Assembly (NCBI GenBank): GCA_038049695.1
Contig: CP142456.1
Span: forward strand, 78,887,422-78,951,421
Length of the DNA: 64,000 nucleotides
Direction of reading: 5' to 3'
DNA from: Cinnamomum chago
Lineage: Eukaryota > Streptophyta > Magnoliopsida > Laurales > Lauraceae
In this document: positions 1 through 12,269 of the stretch, piece by piece
Layout of the letters: the number at the start of each line of letters is the position of its first letter
Numbering within the stretch: position 1 is the first letter of the stretch
Program-made: the position numbers and the translations under genes
Notes under the pieces: generated by a model
Database searches by the model: none
What the model saw: the letters and a program-made list of their open reading frames with translations, nothing else
Told to the model about the DNA's origin: nothing

Positions 1-2064
1 ATGGGGTGCATCTATACCGTCACTAAGGGACCATTGGATTTTCACAAACTCAGTGCAGGTAACCTGAGTTACTTTCCAGTGAAAGTTTCTTTTGATCTTT
101 GATATAACCAAGATGTAAAACAAAGTTACATTTATTTAGATTATAGGTAAACTGGTTGCTCTTTGTCTTTAAACAACTAATCAAGATTATGATTTATAAA
201 CAGTCCGTTGTGTTAATTACCCTGCTCACTTGAGTAATCTTATAATTGTATCAATGATAAATCATATGATTTAAAATTACGAAAGCAATTGTAGGAGTTT
301 CATGGAAATGTTGAGAATTAGGCCAAGAGCAGAATGAGGAGAAATCAGCAGAAAGTCGATGGAGAGAGGGGAAAAATTATAATATCTTGTTGAAGTTGAG
401 AGTTAAATCTGGTGAGTGTGTATGGTCTGGAAGAGAAGGAAACGCCATTTGCATCATTGAGATGACAAGTCCTCCTCTTTCCAATGCCACTTATCCTTTT
501 TCCCCTAAGAAAATGAAGAGAAATCAAGGATTTACTGAAGTTTCATGAAAAACTTGCACCAATCAAGACCACATCCAGAGACAGACATGAAAATATGATC
601 TCAAGAAAAATATTTTCAAAAAATGGCACAATTAAAGATAAACATTTTCAAAACAAGAACCCAAAACATCAAAATATATAATAATTAGTCATGATAAAAT
701 AAAATAAAATAAAATGTTGACAAGCAGAAGCCTTCAGTCAAAGCCACATTTTTTTTTCTTTTTTTTTTTTGATGGTAACACACCAAAACCCAAATCTAAT
801 CTAATAAAAAAACAAGGAAAGCTACCAAACTACCATTACATTCACTGCATTGTTTTTCATTTTCAATGTATAATCTTTACATTCAAATATTTAGATAAGT
901 GTCATTCTCACCTCATAGGCATTAATATCTGGAAAAAAAGGACCTACAACTAAAGCATGGTTAGCCAGCTCTTTGATAACAAACTTAGTAGCAAAACACC
1001 AAATCCTTCACATTTATAAGTGAAAGGGAATTAGGAGAATGGAAGAAAATATGTAATTAATATGCAATCATGTTTAAGAGAATGGAGAGGCTGCATCTAG
1101 TTTTCCTTTCTTAGGGCGGTGCGGTGCAGAGAAAAACGAAGGAGAAATGAAGTGGACTAACCTTCGTGCCCATGAACACATGTCTAGAGAAAAGATATGC
1201 ATTTAGAGCATTTAGAGTGACTGTTACTGTTGTTGCATGCTTTTTAGCAATATCCATCTTTTGCCTTCCCACTTCACTCAAAGCAAGTCTAAAGTGCTTT
1301 GTAAGTAGCTGCATTGCAAATAGTCTTAGCTGGATTAGTTAAGGATATGTTTTACATGAATATAAAAACATGAATTACTGTGTAATTGGTGTTCTATTAC
1401 GACTCAATACTCAACCAAATTTATGAATTTGAAATCTTGGGTACAGATAAATTAAAGTAGGAAAAACTCACAAATTGAATAGAGAGTGGAGGCTCATCTC
1501 TAGAAAATCATTGTAGAAAGCTCCAATCCATGTAGTTGATGGATGATGGTGTCTTGCGGGTAGGAGATAGAAGAAGCACTCAGCTTGGGGTGGTGACAGA
1601 TGAATAAGGAACTGCATGAGCACTATTTTTTTGTGTTTTTCAAAGAAGACATGACGTAATTTACAGTTTTCATGCCACTCCAAAAGAATTTATGATGGTT
1701 TATGATCAATATAAATTTGATTCATGATAGTTTGAAGTTCAATTTGCATATATAGTAAGAATTATGTGATTTAAAAGAATGCAGAAGGTCATAATTCATT
1801 GTTTGCATAGAAAAGTGTGTGTCAATTTGTAAGACAGAGAAGTAGAAATAAAAGACTAATAATCAGATAAAAACAAAACTCTATAGATAGCATCTTTTTC
1901 AAAAACATCCATAAAAAAAGGTGGCTATAGTTGTATGCTCGAAGTAAGACAAAAGAAAGGAACTATCAGCCTAATATGATTTTGATACATAGTTGAAGTG
2001 TGACCGATAGTAGAAGTTAATATTTACAATTAATATTTACAAAGTATTGTTTCTGACACATTGT
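1..2064. other. AT-rich sequence without a recognisable gene
   Basis: No open frame here resembles a known protein, and the short frames are interrupted by A/T runs. The right edge abuts the stop codon of the Helitron RPA-like pseudogene. The 3' end of the Helitron (CTRR preceded by a short hairpin, on the minus strand) should lie here if it survives, but I could not place it convincingly. Confidence 0.5.
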
Positions 2065-2514
2065 TTATGCTTGGCTTTCATTAGGAACGTCATCAATTGA
2101 CACAACATCGAAGTTTACTTCTGAGCTGTATTGATAGGCTTTTAGTTGAAATATGTATTCTTGTCGATTGAATTTGTCGATAATGTCTTTGATTTCATTG
2201 ATTTGTCCCTACATTAAAATAAAATAGTAAGTTCAATATTTTATACGAATTAGATATGTAAGTACTGGTAATGAGGTGAATTTGATAGAAGCACACTTGC
2301 TCTGAAAAGTACATCATTTGAACTATCATGCAGGAAGAAAGTTTCTTGATTTCATTTCCAAATAATGTTGCAGAAATTGTTCCTGTGGAGTCATAAATAT
2401 TTGCAACATCTCTAAACATGAAATTCAAGAATAAGTTTATTAGTATTTACACATATATATATATATATATAAATTGTCTTACCATGGTTGTGCTGTGGTT
2501 TCTTTGTAGGTACA

Positions 2515-3955
2515 TGACCAGTCCTAAAACAGGGTTGCAAATATAATTTATTCTCTACTAGTATCTCTGCTTGAAAAAGCAGAGATGTTAACCGAGTATC
2601 GTATCCACTGGGACAAAAAGGCTAAGTTGTGTTGTTTTCTAAACTCCTAAACTAATCCTATTGGAAAACAAAGTTCTGATTATTAAACTAATCCTACTAG
2701 AAAACAAAGTGTTGGGTTGATGGGTTTTTATTTCTAAATTAACAAATTAAAAGACAGGGTTGATTCAATCAGATAAAAGATCTAAGGGTACGAATCCACT
2801 CTAACCTCGCACAATGACAAGTATAGACCTAGGGTTTCACTATCAACGCTATAGAGACTCGTCCTGGTTACAAACACAAACCTTCAGAGTCAACAAATAA
2901 AGGATGTGGATGTAAATCGGGGCATAACCTATCTCTATGGCATAGATTATCCTAGATCTAACAAACACATTCATTCAAGCATCATTATATGACTTAGTAT
3001 TCAAATCTACAAGATTAAAATACCAAAGAAAGAAATATTTCATTCATAAAATCCAATAAATGGATTAACATCTTGTCATATAATCAAAAGCATTTAAAAT
3101 AAAACCCTAAACCTATACATCACCATAAACAAGAGATTAGGGCTTCATCGCAACCCAAAGATAAGGATTTAGTTACGCATGGAAGACGATTGACGAAGAA
3201 TCTCTGATGAAGTCCCCATTGACGCGCTTCCAAAAGCTCCAAAACCTTGCTCCAGACCTTCCCCAAGATGTGTATATCCCAAAAAACGAGTTTGGGCTCT
3301 TATTTATAAGTTTTGGGATGAAAAACCTCTTCAAAACGTGCATGAGGCGGACTCTCATACGGTCCGGGTGGAGGCAGTAGCTAATGGGTTTTTTTCTGTG
3401 GCCGGGCATCCAGACGCCAGCTTCCGGGCGTCCGGACGCCAGGACACAGTATGCACTGGTATTATAACAAACTTTCCGAGCTCATATCTCCCTCGATATA
3501 GCTCCGATTTATACAATCTTAGACTCCACGGATATCTACTCGAAAAGAGCTTTCCAACGGTATGTTGATTACACTAATTCGACACTCAAATTGAAAGTTA
3601 TGACCATTTAAAGTTGCTGCCCCTGAAAATTCCGAGAATAATGGTGCAATTAAAAGAACTTCCATGTTGGCATGCTATGGGGTGAGTGGGACCCATGTTG
3701 GATGTCCAAGGCATGTTTGGACTCTTGCTTTGCTTTCTTATTTGAGTCTCTTCCCATATTTGGCCCGCTTTCTTACTTGCAACTCCGGTTTGTCATACTT
3801 TGTGAGATTTCTTCCATTTTAGCTCTGAATTTCGCTCATTGCATTTGTAATACCTACAAACAATAAAATAACATAATTTAGCTAATTAATCTCTTTCGAC
3901 GGTATAACCAAGTCCTCATTAAGGGGCCTAAAATGTATCTTTTAGGCTCTCATCA
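2515..3955 (-). mobile_element. Solo LTR (family A), 1441 bp, TSD GTACA
   Basis: On the minus strand it starts TGATGAGAGCC and ends TGGTCA. It is flanked by the 5-bp duplication GTACA (2510-2514 and 3956-3960). Near its minus-strand 3' end it carries a 'CCCAGTGGATACGATACTCGG' type sequence, seen in LTRs of the Ty3/Gypsy Tat-Athila group. Lineage is therefore inferred; the LTR call rests on the TSD and TG..CA ends. It interrupts the zinc-ribbon exon of the RPA-like pseudogene. It shares an inverted block (about 3531-3551, GATATCTACTCGAAAAGAG) with the family C LTR at 13000-13020, and it contains a GC-rich palindrome cluster (about 3405-3445). Confidence 0.87.
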
Positions 3956-5484
3956 GTACATGAACAAGAGATTTGAGTGTTATATTTCTCTGTTGTTTTC
4001 TTCTTGCATCCACTACAACCCATGTACCAGAACTTCTATTGCAGATTATCCACTGAAATTGATGCTCTTATGTGATGTATAACATTCTAAAGGGAAGACT
4101 TTGCGTTATTAAGCAATTGTTGAAATGAGAAAATGATGTTGATTTGAAAAGAAATGAAGTTGATTGATTAAAGTACCAATGTTTTTGAATTCAGAATGTC
4201 TTCTATGTTTGTAGTTGTTGTTGCTGATGTAGTTGGAATGCTTGCTTGAGACATATTTTTTCGTAGTTCAATAAGCTTAGCCTCATGGTTTAAACACCTA
4301 GCAAGAAATAATTTATGATATTAATAATTTATCTTATTAGAATATTTTTATGTAGTTTCATTAAAAAGGAAAAAGTGGTTTGAAAAATTATCTGTAATTA
4401 CCAAGTGTGTATTGTGGTGGCAATTGGTACGTCAGGGTTGATGATTAGTGTTGAGGAATGTCTTGTATTTAGACCGACTATACCTGAGAAAAAAAAGAAA
4501 TGAACCATGTTAATGTATTCATTTCTCATAGCTATAGTAAATAGATTTACTATTTTTATACCATTATAATATGAGATCTTTGTACGTGTGAAAAGAATGA
4601 TTGGCATTGTATCCAGCGTTGTTGATAGAGTGTCAATCTCCTTCGCCATAAAGTTATTTTACATAGACAAATTGATTGTTGTGAAACTAAATATTATAAA
4701 AAAAGAAGGTATTAGTGGCAGTATATGGTAATTGATATAGAGAAAGTTATTAAGAAGGTAGATGATTTAAATGATTAAAAAAGCATATGACATACTCTAA
4801 GTTTGCTAGAACTATTTGTTGAAGTAGCAAGGTTTCTGAATTGACTTTCTTTGGGGGTAGTATATCAAGAACTACAACAATTATGTCTGAAAAATAGTAT
4901 TGTAATGAATAAAAATGATGCATGTTCATTTACATTTCATGGATGATGATAGTTCATAAATATTATTCTACTATAAATTTTTTTACCTATTTCTGCCCCT
5001 GAATCATGCTTGTGAATATCAGACAGCGGAGTAAAATTGTAAATGTTGCTACTGATATCTTCATCTTCTTTCATGACTTCTTCAATGATAGTGTGACTAT
5101 TTATGAACCACTAATATTTTGTATTTTCAAATTTGTATCTTGGGTTGCTTGGACGGCCAGAGATATTTGACACATAATAGCTTTTCAATACAATTAACGA
5201 GTTTTCAAGTAAATCAATATCGCTGTCAAATATAGTGGCTTTGACCCTAGTTCCCTGCATACATTTAAAAAAAACCAAAATCATGATAAATAAACAAATG
5301 GTGATGAAAAATGAAAGGAGTGAATTTTTTAGTTGTGGGGTGAATATCTAGTTTTCACTAGATTTAAATATATATTTTTCATAGGAGTATTTTATTTTAT
5401 CTAATTTATACAGAAATCACCTTGTCTTTTATCTTAGTTTTGTTAAATTAATCCACAGGAGATGCATATTACATATATGGTGAG

Positions 5485-6404
5485 CTTGGAGTTTTCTTAA
5501 TTTGCTGATAATTTTATAAAGCAAAAACATGGAAAAGGAAAAAATTTGGAAGAAATTAATTAAAGTTGCTCTGGTAGCTTCACTTACTTCATTACAGATA
5601 GCTCATAGTATGTTCTGTGAATGTATCCAATCACCAATCGAAATAAAAGAGAATTTCAATCTCCATTCACTTACTCAAATAAGAAAAAGTTTTAGTTTCC
5701 ATTCACCAATCGAAAAAAAAATAGTGGCCTTGGAGTTTTCTTTGCTGATAATTTTATAAAGCAAAAAGTTGGAACAGGAAAATATTTGGAAGAAATTAAA
5801 GTCAATTAAAAAAATAAACAAACTCCATCAATGAAGAGAGAGACAGGAAGAGAAACCTGGAAATATTAGATGATGTTAGTATTATAATATGATTCTATTA
5901 GAAAGAGAAAAAAACCATTTTCTTTCTGACAGCACGTAGGAAAAAAATTAAAAAGGGAAAAAAACCCACACTACAGATTCCATCATAGATTACAAAAAAT
6001 TAAAAAGAAAAGGGAAAATTGTGTTACATGTTGGGGTGACTTGGAGAAAATCCAAAGAGATGGTATTCATCCTCTTTAGAAGAGAGCAAAAAAAAAACTC
6101 TGTAGTTGCCATGGAGAGATGAACAATCGAGAGAAGAGCGGCATTGAATCTAACCTCAAAGGAGAGAGATAGAAAAAGAGGAGATATGAAGCCTTTTTTT
6201 ATTCAAGTATGACAAGGCAACATACATCTTTAAGTGAGGCCCACGTATTTATTTTGCAAGCATGACAAGGCAAACATGCATCTTAGGCGGACCCCATGGA
6301 GGTGTAGAGAATCCAAACAAAACAGAATTTTAAGCCCCATTCACTTACTCAAATAAGAAAAAGTTCCAGTTTCGATTCACCAATCCAAATAAAAAAAAAT
6401 ATGC
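5485..6404. repeat. Dispersed short duplications in a Helitron RPA intron
   Basis: A block containing GATAATTTTATAAAGCAAAA occurs at about 5505-5530 and again at 5746-5770, followed each time by a similar GGAA-rich stretch. A second block (CATTCACTTACTCAAATAAG and following bases) occurs at about 5660, at 6336, and partly at 5700. The arrangement looks like local duplication within the intron between RPA exons 1 and 2. No coding content is evident. Confidence 0.6.
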
Positions 6405-8620
6405 GGTCAATCTAGAATGTCTAAATTGTGGGCCACAACTTGGTTGAGTAGCTACTTATTTATGACCACTACTCTCTCATACTAAAAGAATTACGTAACC
6501 TAATATATTGTAGAGTTTAATAAATCCAAACAGAAAAAACAAGTAAACCTATAAACAAATAATAGTCAAATATCATTAAATTAAAAAAACTAAATTCAAA
6601 AGAGGGCATATATAGTTGTTTATTTACCTCAGAGTTACTAAATACTAAGTTTTGATATGCTTTGTTGCCAGCCCTTGATTGATGAGGAATGCTTTTCTCA
6701 TTCACTATTATTTTGGCTGTCCAATTTGATGTGCGCTCTGTTATATCTTTGATTTTTCTACAATCTCTAGGCATTTTGCTAGACCTGTGGAAACAACAAT
6801 GAAGCATTTATTGATTAGAGCTGTAAATAAAAATTATGATTGTGTATGTCTGAAAATAGTAGATATATATATACAGCAGCAAGTAAAATATATGAAAAAT
6901 TGGTATTCATATTACCTATAACAATAATAGGTGCTAAACAGAATTCGCAAGTGTCAATATTTCTTGGTATACAACATTTGATGTACATGTATCTTCTGAT
7001 GTTTCATCTATGCCTGGTTTAATGAGAACTTTTACAGTAGAAGCTGTTTTCGCTCTGGATAGGGCAACATACAGTTGGTAATGTGAAAAAACAGGTTGTG
7101 GAAGATATGTACCAACATGTTCCAATGTTTGTCCTTGTGCTTTGTTGACAGTCATGGCAAAGCTTAGACGAATTGGAAATTTTTTTCTTTTCAACATGAA
7201 TGGATATCTGTCGTTTTCAGCTGGTTGAAGTGGAATTCTTGGTATAAAAACTCGTTTTCCTCGATAGTGACCAACAATTATTTCTGCATCTCTTAGATTT
7301 TTTGTAAATGTTCGACAGACTAATCTTGTCCCATTGCATAATCCTGATGGTGGATCTATGTTTCGCAGCAACATTATTGGACAATTGATCTTTAATATTT
7401 ATTCATGAGGGGGAAGTCCACTTGGTGTTAGGCTGTTTAAGAACTCTTCTTGCGGAAGTTGCTCTGGATCATCTATTGCCGAATGAAAGCCGTAATACTT
7501 GACAGGAGAACCAGGAAAATGGTTTATAAGCAAATCATTGATTTCTTGAACGAAATCATTTTTTGGAGTTAGTATCGCATGACTTGTTATAAAATCTGAA
7601 TTGCTGGCATTTTTTTCTAGCTCCGGAAATGTAGCCTCTATCAAATCGGCCCTTGATGTTGTAACGCCCCAATTCCGGATACCGATATAATCGTTCGAAT
7701 ACCCGAAATTGGCGCGCTACTTCCCGGAAAATTCGAGAACTTCCAAGATCGTAGGCCGCAGTGAGGTCCAATTTAAAACTTTTTGAACCATATAATAATA
7801 ACAGTTAACTTGCGGAAGCAATAGGTATCGATATATAAGTAAAGTATGAGCAGAACTACAGTATACTTAAAATGTATCAGTTGTTAATCAAGTTTAATAC
7901 ATGTTTGATTCTACCCAACTCACTACAAAATTTGCCTCTCAAACCCAAAATAAAGAGGACTCTCAAAACCCTGGTAAATAGTCTCCACCCTCCGGCTCGA
8001 CATCCGTGTCGGCCGGGCCCCACGCGTACTCTCCAGCGATCGGCGCCTCAACAAGCGCTAGTGCATCATCAGGGATCTCCGGGTCAAGGCCTAAGCACCA
8101 ATGAAGGGTCAGATCCAAAAGATCTGGCAAGTTACAGCATACTACTAACATAGAATATATATACCAAAGGAAATAGAGACAGGTAAAATAAATTGAATGA
8201 ATAGCAAGGTAAAGAACTAGGCAGTTGTGCATTTTAATCATAATGAATCAGGTTAATATAAAACATCTAAACTACTACAACAAACTGGCACATTCACACG
8301 AGCTGGAATACCGCAGGATATTGTGCCGCGGCCCTCCCATACTGAACACAGTTGCGGTGGGGAAATCTCACCAGTGCTGGGAATTACTAATCCCGCAAAT
8401 CACTCATCATCTCATCATCTCATCACTCAAGACCGGACACGGTATCACACCGTCCGTCTTAACCACACAGCTCATCATGATAGCTCCTCAACACTCAACT
8501 AGCTCCTACCGGGGATGATCAGTCCACAGGCTGAGCTTAAATCAACCGAGTGAATGTCTAATGCCGACTCGAGAATAACTCTAAGGGTCTGTGTCTGTCT
8601 AGGCTTTGCCTTGCGTGAAC

Positions 8621-8724
8621 AAGGTCCTAACCAAGTCTCTAAGAGGTCTACAAATACCAAGGCCCATCATTCAAGGTCCTAACCAAGTCTCTAAGAGGTC
8701 TACAAATACCAAGGCCCATCATTC
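8621..8724. repeat. Perfect 52-bp tandem duplication inside LTR B1
   Basis: The 52-base unit beginning AAGGTCCTAACCAAGTCTCT is present twice in a row (8621-8672 and 8673-8724) with no visible differences. The sister LTR (30773-34165) has only one equivalent stretch (around 33110-33200), so the duplication is probably recent and private to this copy. Confidence 0.85.
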
Positions 8725-11379
8725 AAGGTCCAAGCCCACTCGTTGGATCCATACCAAGGCCCATCAGCACATGGCCTAGTCTAAATCTGTCCAAACGAGG
8801 CAATAATCCATTTACTACTGATAAACAGTTTCCAATAATCCAATATAACTTAAAATCTCAAAAGAAACTACCTCTTCCAACTAGGGGTTCACATCTCAAC
8901 ACTTAGGCCCAATAAGGGCCCGCCTAGACACAGACATGGGTCAATGTTCTCCCAAATTACACTATCGGGTCACCTCTAGATACCCTAAGTTCAGGTCCTC
9001 CAATTATATTAATTAATAGTAAACAGCTACAATAAAGATCTAAGAATGACAGTAAATAATAAATGTGAAGTATGAACTTCAATGAAGGAATCAATAGGGA
9101 AATACAATGGTCCAATCCTAGGTAATGGGCCACGTTTAGGTTTAGGTCTATCTCCGGTAATTTGATCTCTAAACGAAGTCACTGATGCCATATGATACTG
9201 TGTTTGGTGCTTAGGAGGTTACGGGCATCATTGACAACTCTTAGGGGTCAAATCATCTTAGATTAAACGACCGAAACCCTAATCGGTGGTCCCCACGAGT
9301 CAAGGTCGAGCCACGTCATTGACTCGTGCTTGGCACATTGATGGAAGTTCCTTTGGATGGTCAATGGACCCCACAATCGATCAATCATCGAACAAATGCT
9401 AAACTCACATCTTAGTATTCATAGTGTGGCAGGTCGACCTGGCAAGGGTCGGGTCGATCTGCTCCACTGGAATCAAAGTTGGGACTTGGTTTGGATTCTG
9501 GAGTTTCCAGTGTACCCGATTGACCAGGTGGCCAGCCGGTCGATCTGGTACACAGGTGTACCTGAGTCAACAGACTCCAGGCCAAATCTCAACTTTTGCA
9601 CTAAAGTCTGGGTCTGGTGGAAATATCCAAGTCATACACAAACTATTCGAATTTGGGTTCAAATTATAAAATCTAATGAAATTCTAAAAGTATAAATCTA
9701 AAGGAGGGGGTTCAAACTAATTTAAATTAATTAAAGACTAAGGGGTCTTTATTTCCAATTTCTAAAATTAATAGGGTTCCACTGTACACATTAGAAACTA
9801 AATGTTTTATTTAATTAATAAAGCTAATGGGTTATGGATTAGTGGGCCCCACTGGGCCCAGCTCCAATTTGGTTCAATAAAAACTAAGGGGTTTATATTA
9901 TCAACTTATGAAAATTAATGGTACTAATAGTATACATCAAAAACTAAGGGATTAATTTTAATTAGTAAAATTAGTGGGTTATTGGATTAGTGGGCCCCAC
10001 TGGGCCCAAAGCCCTCCATCCAGAACCTAAGTCCACTTACAAAATTTAAAATGAAGTGAGGACCATCCTTTCCATGTACTCACAGGGCATGACCAACCAA
10101 ACCCTCTTGTGTTATTTAGGCTCATGTAGGCCCCCAGGTCATCAATCCTTACTTTCTCTCTTCTCTCTCTCTTATTCCCATAAACCTCCAACCACATGGG
10201 CCACTCATCCTTTGATCCTATTTGAAAAATTAACTCCCCAGGTCAAACAGTCACGTGTCAGCATCACTCTCTCCCCTCTTTGAATTCATGTTAAGTCTAC
10301 ACCCCATTCCCATGCTCCCTTAAGCTACTGGACCGTGCTCTTAACTTACCCACACTCCACCCAGGTCATCACCAACCTCTCTTCACTCATCATAGCCATG
10401 TTCTGTAACAGAGAGCTTCCAGCATAAAACGAGCCATCGCCTGGGACATGGATACAACAGAAATCATGGGCCCCACGGGACAAGGTCCAGATCAGACCTC
10501 ATCATCCGGGTCGCCCAATGTATCCCTACATGATGGGTGGTCCGGATCTCCAAAGGTGGTCCACTTGGGCCCACTGATCACAATACAAAAAAAACAAGAA
10601 AATCCCTCTGTCTTCCATTACAGTGACTGTAATAGTCACTTTTCTTCACCCAATTCAAATCAGATTGTTTCTTAAACTAAACCATTAATCAATTAACAAT
10701 TAAAAATTGTAGAAACAGTACAATGCCCATCCATCAATGTCCATTTCATCCAATCAACACAACTAGGCTCAGGTAGAATTCTAAAACTCAAATAATCACC
10801 AATCATGAAATGAAACCATAGAAATCAAAGGAAAACACATACATTCTAAGTTAACAGTAGGTGCACTTGCCTTAGTAAATGAGAGATGGTTTGTAGAGAG
10901 GAAGAGAACAATAGAAGAGAAAGAACCCAGTCCAGCAGAGAAGAAAAGAAGATACAGCAGAGTAGCAGCAGCAGCTCCAAGGATTCTCCAGCCCAATAAC
11001 AGTAGCTCAGGCGAATGAAATGAAGGAGGAAGAAAGAGAAGTAGTAGCAGCTGTTATTAGGGAAAATCCCAGCAGTAACAGTAGTGGTTCTCCCGGCACA
11101 AACAGTCCGGTAACAGTAGCTTAGGGGGGAGGGGAAATGAGAGGGGAAAAAGATGGAATGAAGAGGCAGCTGCTACAGCTCCAAGAGGGGAAATTCCAGC
11201 ACAGCAGTGGCTTGCAAGAGAGAATTGAGGGAGAGGAAGAAGAGAGGAATTTAGATGAACAGTGGCTGGAAGTTTTCTTGGGAAAGGGGCTGGTCTTAGC
11301 TTAGGGTTTGCTTTGGGATAAGAGCCTTTTTATAGATTAGGGAGAGATGGTTGATGACAGTTATACCCCTTAGGGTTTT

Positions 11380-11406
11380 ATGGGATTAGGGTTAGGGTTA
11401 GGGTTA
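11380..11406. repeat. Short TTAGGG run within LTR B1
   Basis: About three to four consecutive (T)TAGGG units lie in the U3 region of the solo LTR. The sister LTR has CCTAACCCTAACCC at about 31081-31095, so this is an inherited LTR feature and not a telomere. Confidence 0.6.
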
Positions 11407-12269
11407 GTTTGGTCCTTTGGCTGGAATCTTCTAGAGAGGAGCACCATTAACATAAACCCACTCTAATTAATTAAAACTACTAACTAGGCCTACCCCACAC
11501 AAATTAGCCTAGGATTAACCAAAACTCCTTACTAATTAAAATACTAACTCCACTAATCTAATCTAACTACAAACTAGAAGAATCTAACTAATCACCCTAA
11601 TTAACCCCTAATTAGCCCAAATTAAATAGTAATTAGCAATAATTAGCAAAGATTAGTAGTAATTAGCATAAATTAGCATAGATTAGTATTAATTAGCCTA
11701 TAAAATAGCAATTAGAGGGCCCACAAAGGGTGGGGCCTCACAGATGTTATGTCATCTTTGTAAGGAATGACCATGCCATTTGGGATTTTTATTTTGTCAT
11801 TGTTTATGGAATTTTCTATCCCATTTCCAACCTGTAATAGGAATTTACTAAATGATGGGTCAAATTTTGCCCTCATGTTTTCAGTCAGTTTGATTTTCTG
11901 TAATGTGGGCCACAATTTTGATGTAACCAGACTTGCTTCAATTGCTTCATGTCTATTTGTTCTTGGGACAACAGGAAGGACTTGCGGAAAATCTCCTCAA
12001 AATACAACTACTTTTCCTCCAAACGGCAACTGTGAATATGTTACATCTTACAACATTTGATGGAATGCTTCAATTGTTTTTTTCTTTCCCATTGATGCTT
12101 CATCCCATATAATGACTCTAGCCATTTGAATTAAGTGAGCAACACTTCCTTGTTTGTTTATATGACAACTCTTTATCTCTTCAATATTAAGTGGTATTTT
12201 GAAACGAGAGTTTGCTGTTCTACCACATGGTAATATTGATGCAGCGACTCCAGAAGTTGCAGTTGCAAG

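Larger units (their letters stand above)
2065..6774 (-). pseudogene. RPA70-like single-strand DNA-binding protein (Helitron-encoded), interrupted
   Basis: Replication protein A large-subunit relatives bind single-stranded DNA; plant Helitrons commonly carry one. Exon 1 (6774-6628) begins MPRDCRKIKDI and continues with the OB-fold pattern NWTAKIIVNEKS, ending at a GT donor. Exon 2 (5254-4987) begins after a TGCAG acceptor with GTRVKATIFDSDID and contains an in-frame TAG. Further exons lie near 4925-4795 (DIIVVVLDILPPKKV) and 4650-4400 (TTLDTMPIILFTRTK, then STLIINPDVPIATT). The zinc-ribbon exon (about 4050 to 3956, resuming at 2514) is split by a solo LTR. The last exons give ANIYDSTGTISATLFGNE and FQLKAYQYSSEVNFDVVSID before a stop at 2067-2065. 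It is a pseudogene, but its exon structure is still readable. Confidence 0.85.
7660..11742 (-). mobile_element. Solo LTR (family B, copy 1), 4083 bp, TSD GATGT
   Basis: The plus strand starts TGTAACGCCCC and ends GGGGCCTCACA, flanked by GATGT at 7655-7659 and 11743-11747. It interrupts the helicase between the segments NGMVIPYKDDIT and LIEATFPELEK. The same family occurs in the opposite orientation at 30773-34165, sharing both ends and most of the interior. A TATA-like CTATAAAAAGG (minus strand, about 11335) upstream of a pyrimidine-rich start region sets the transcription direction as minus. There is no gag-pol and no second LTR, so it is read as a solo LTR. It is about 690 bp longer than its sister copy. 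Confidence 0.88.

Noticed and set aside
11380-11406. Interstitial telomere
   Set aside because: It is a very short TTAGGG run, not the plant TTTAGGG repeat, and is shared by the sister LTR, so it is part of the LTR.
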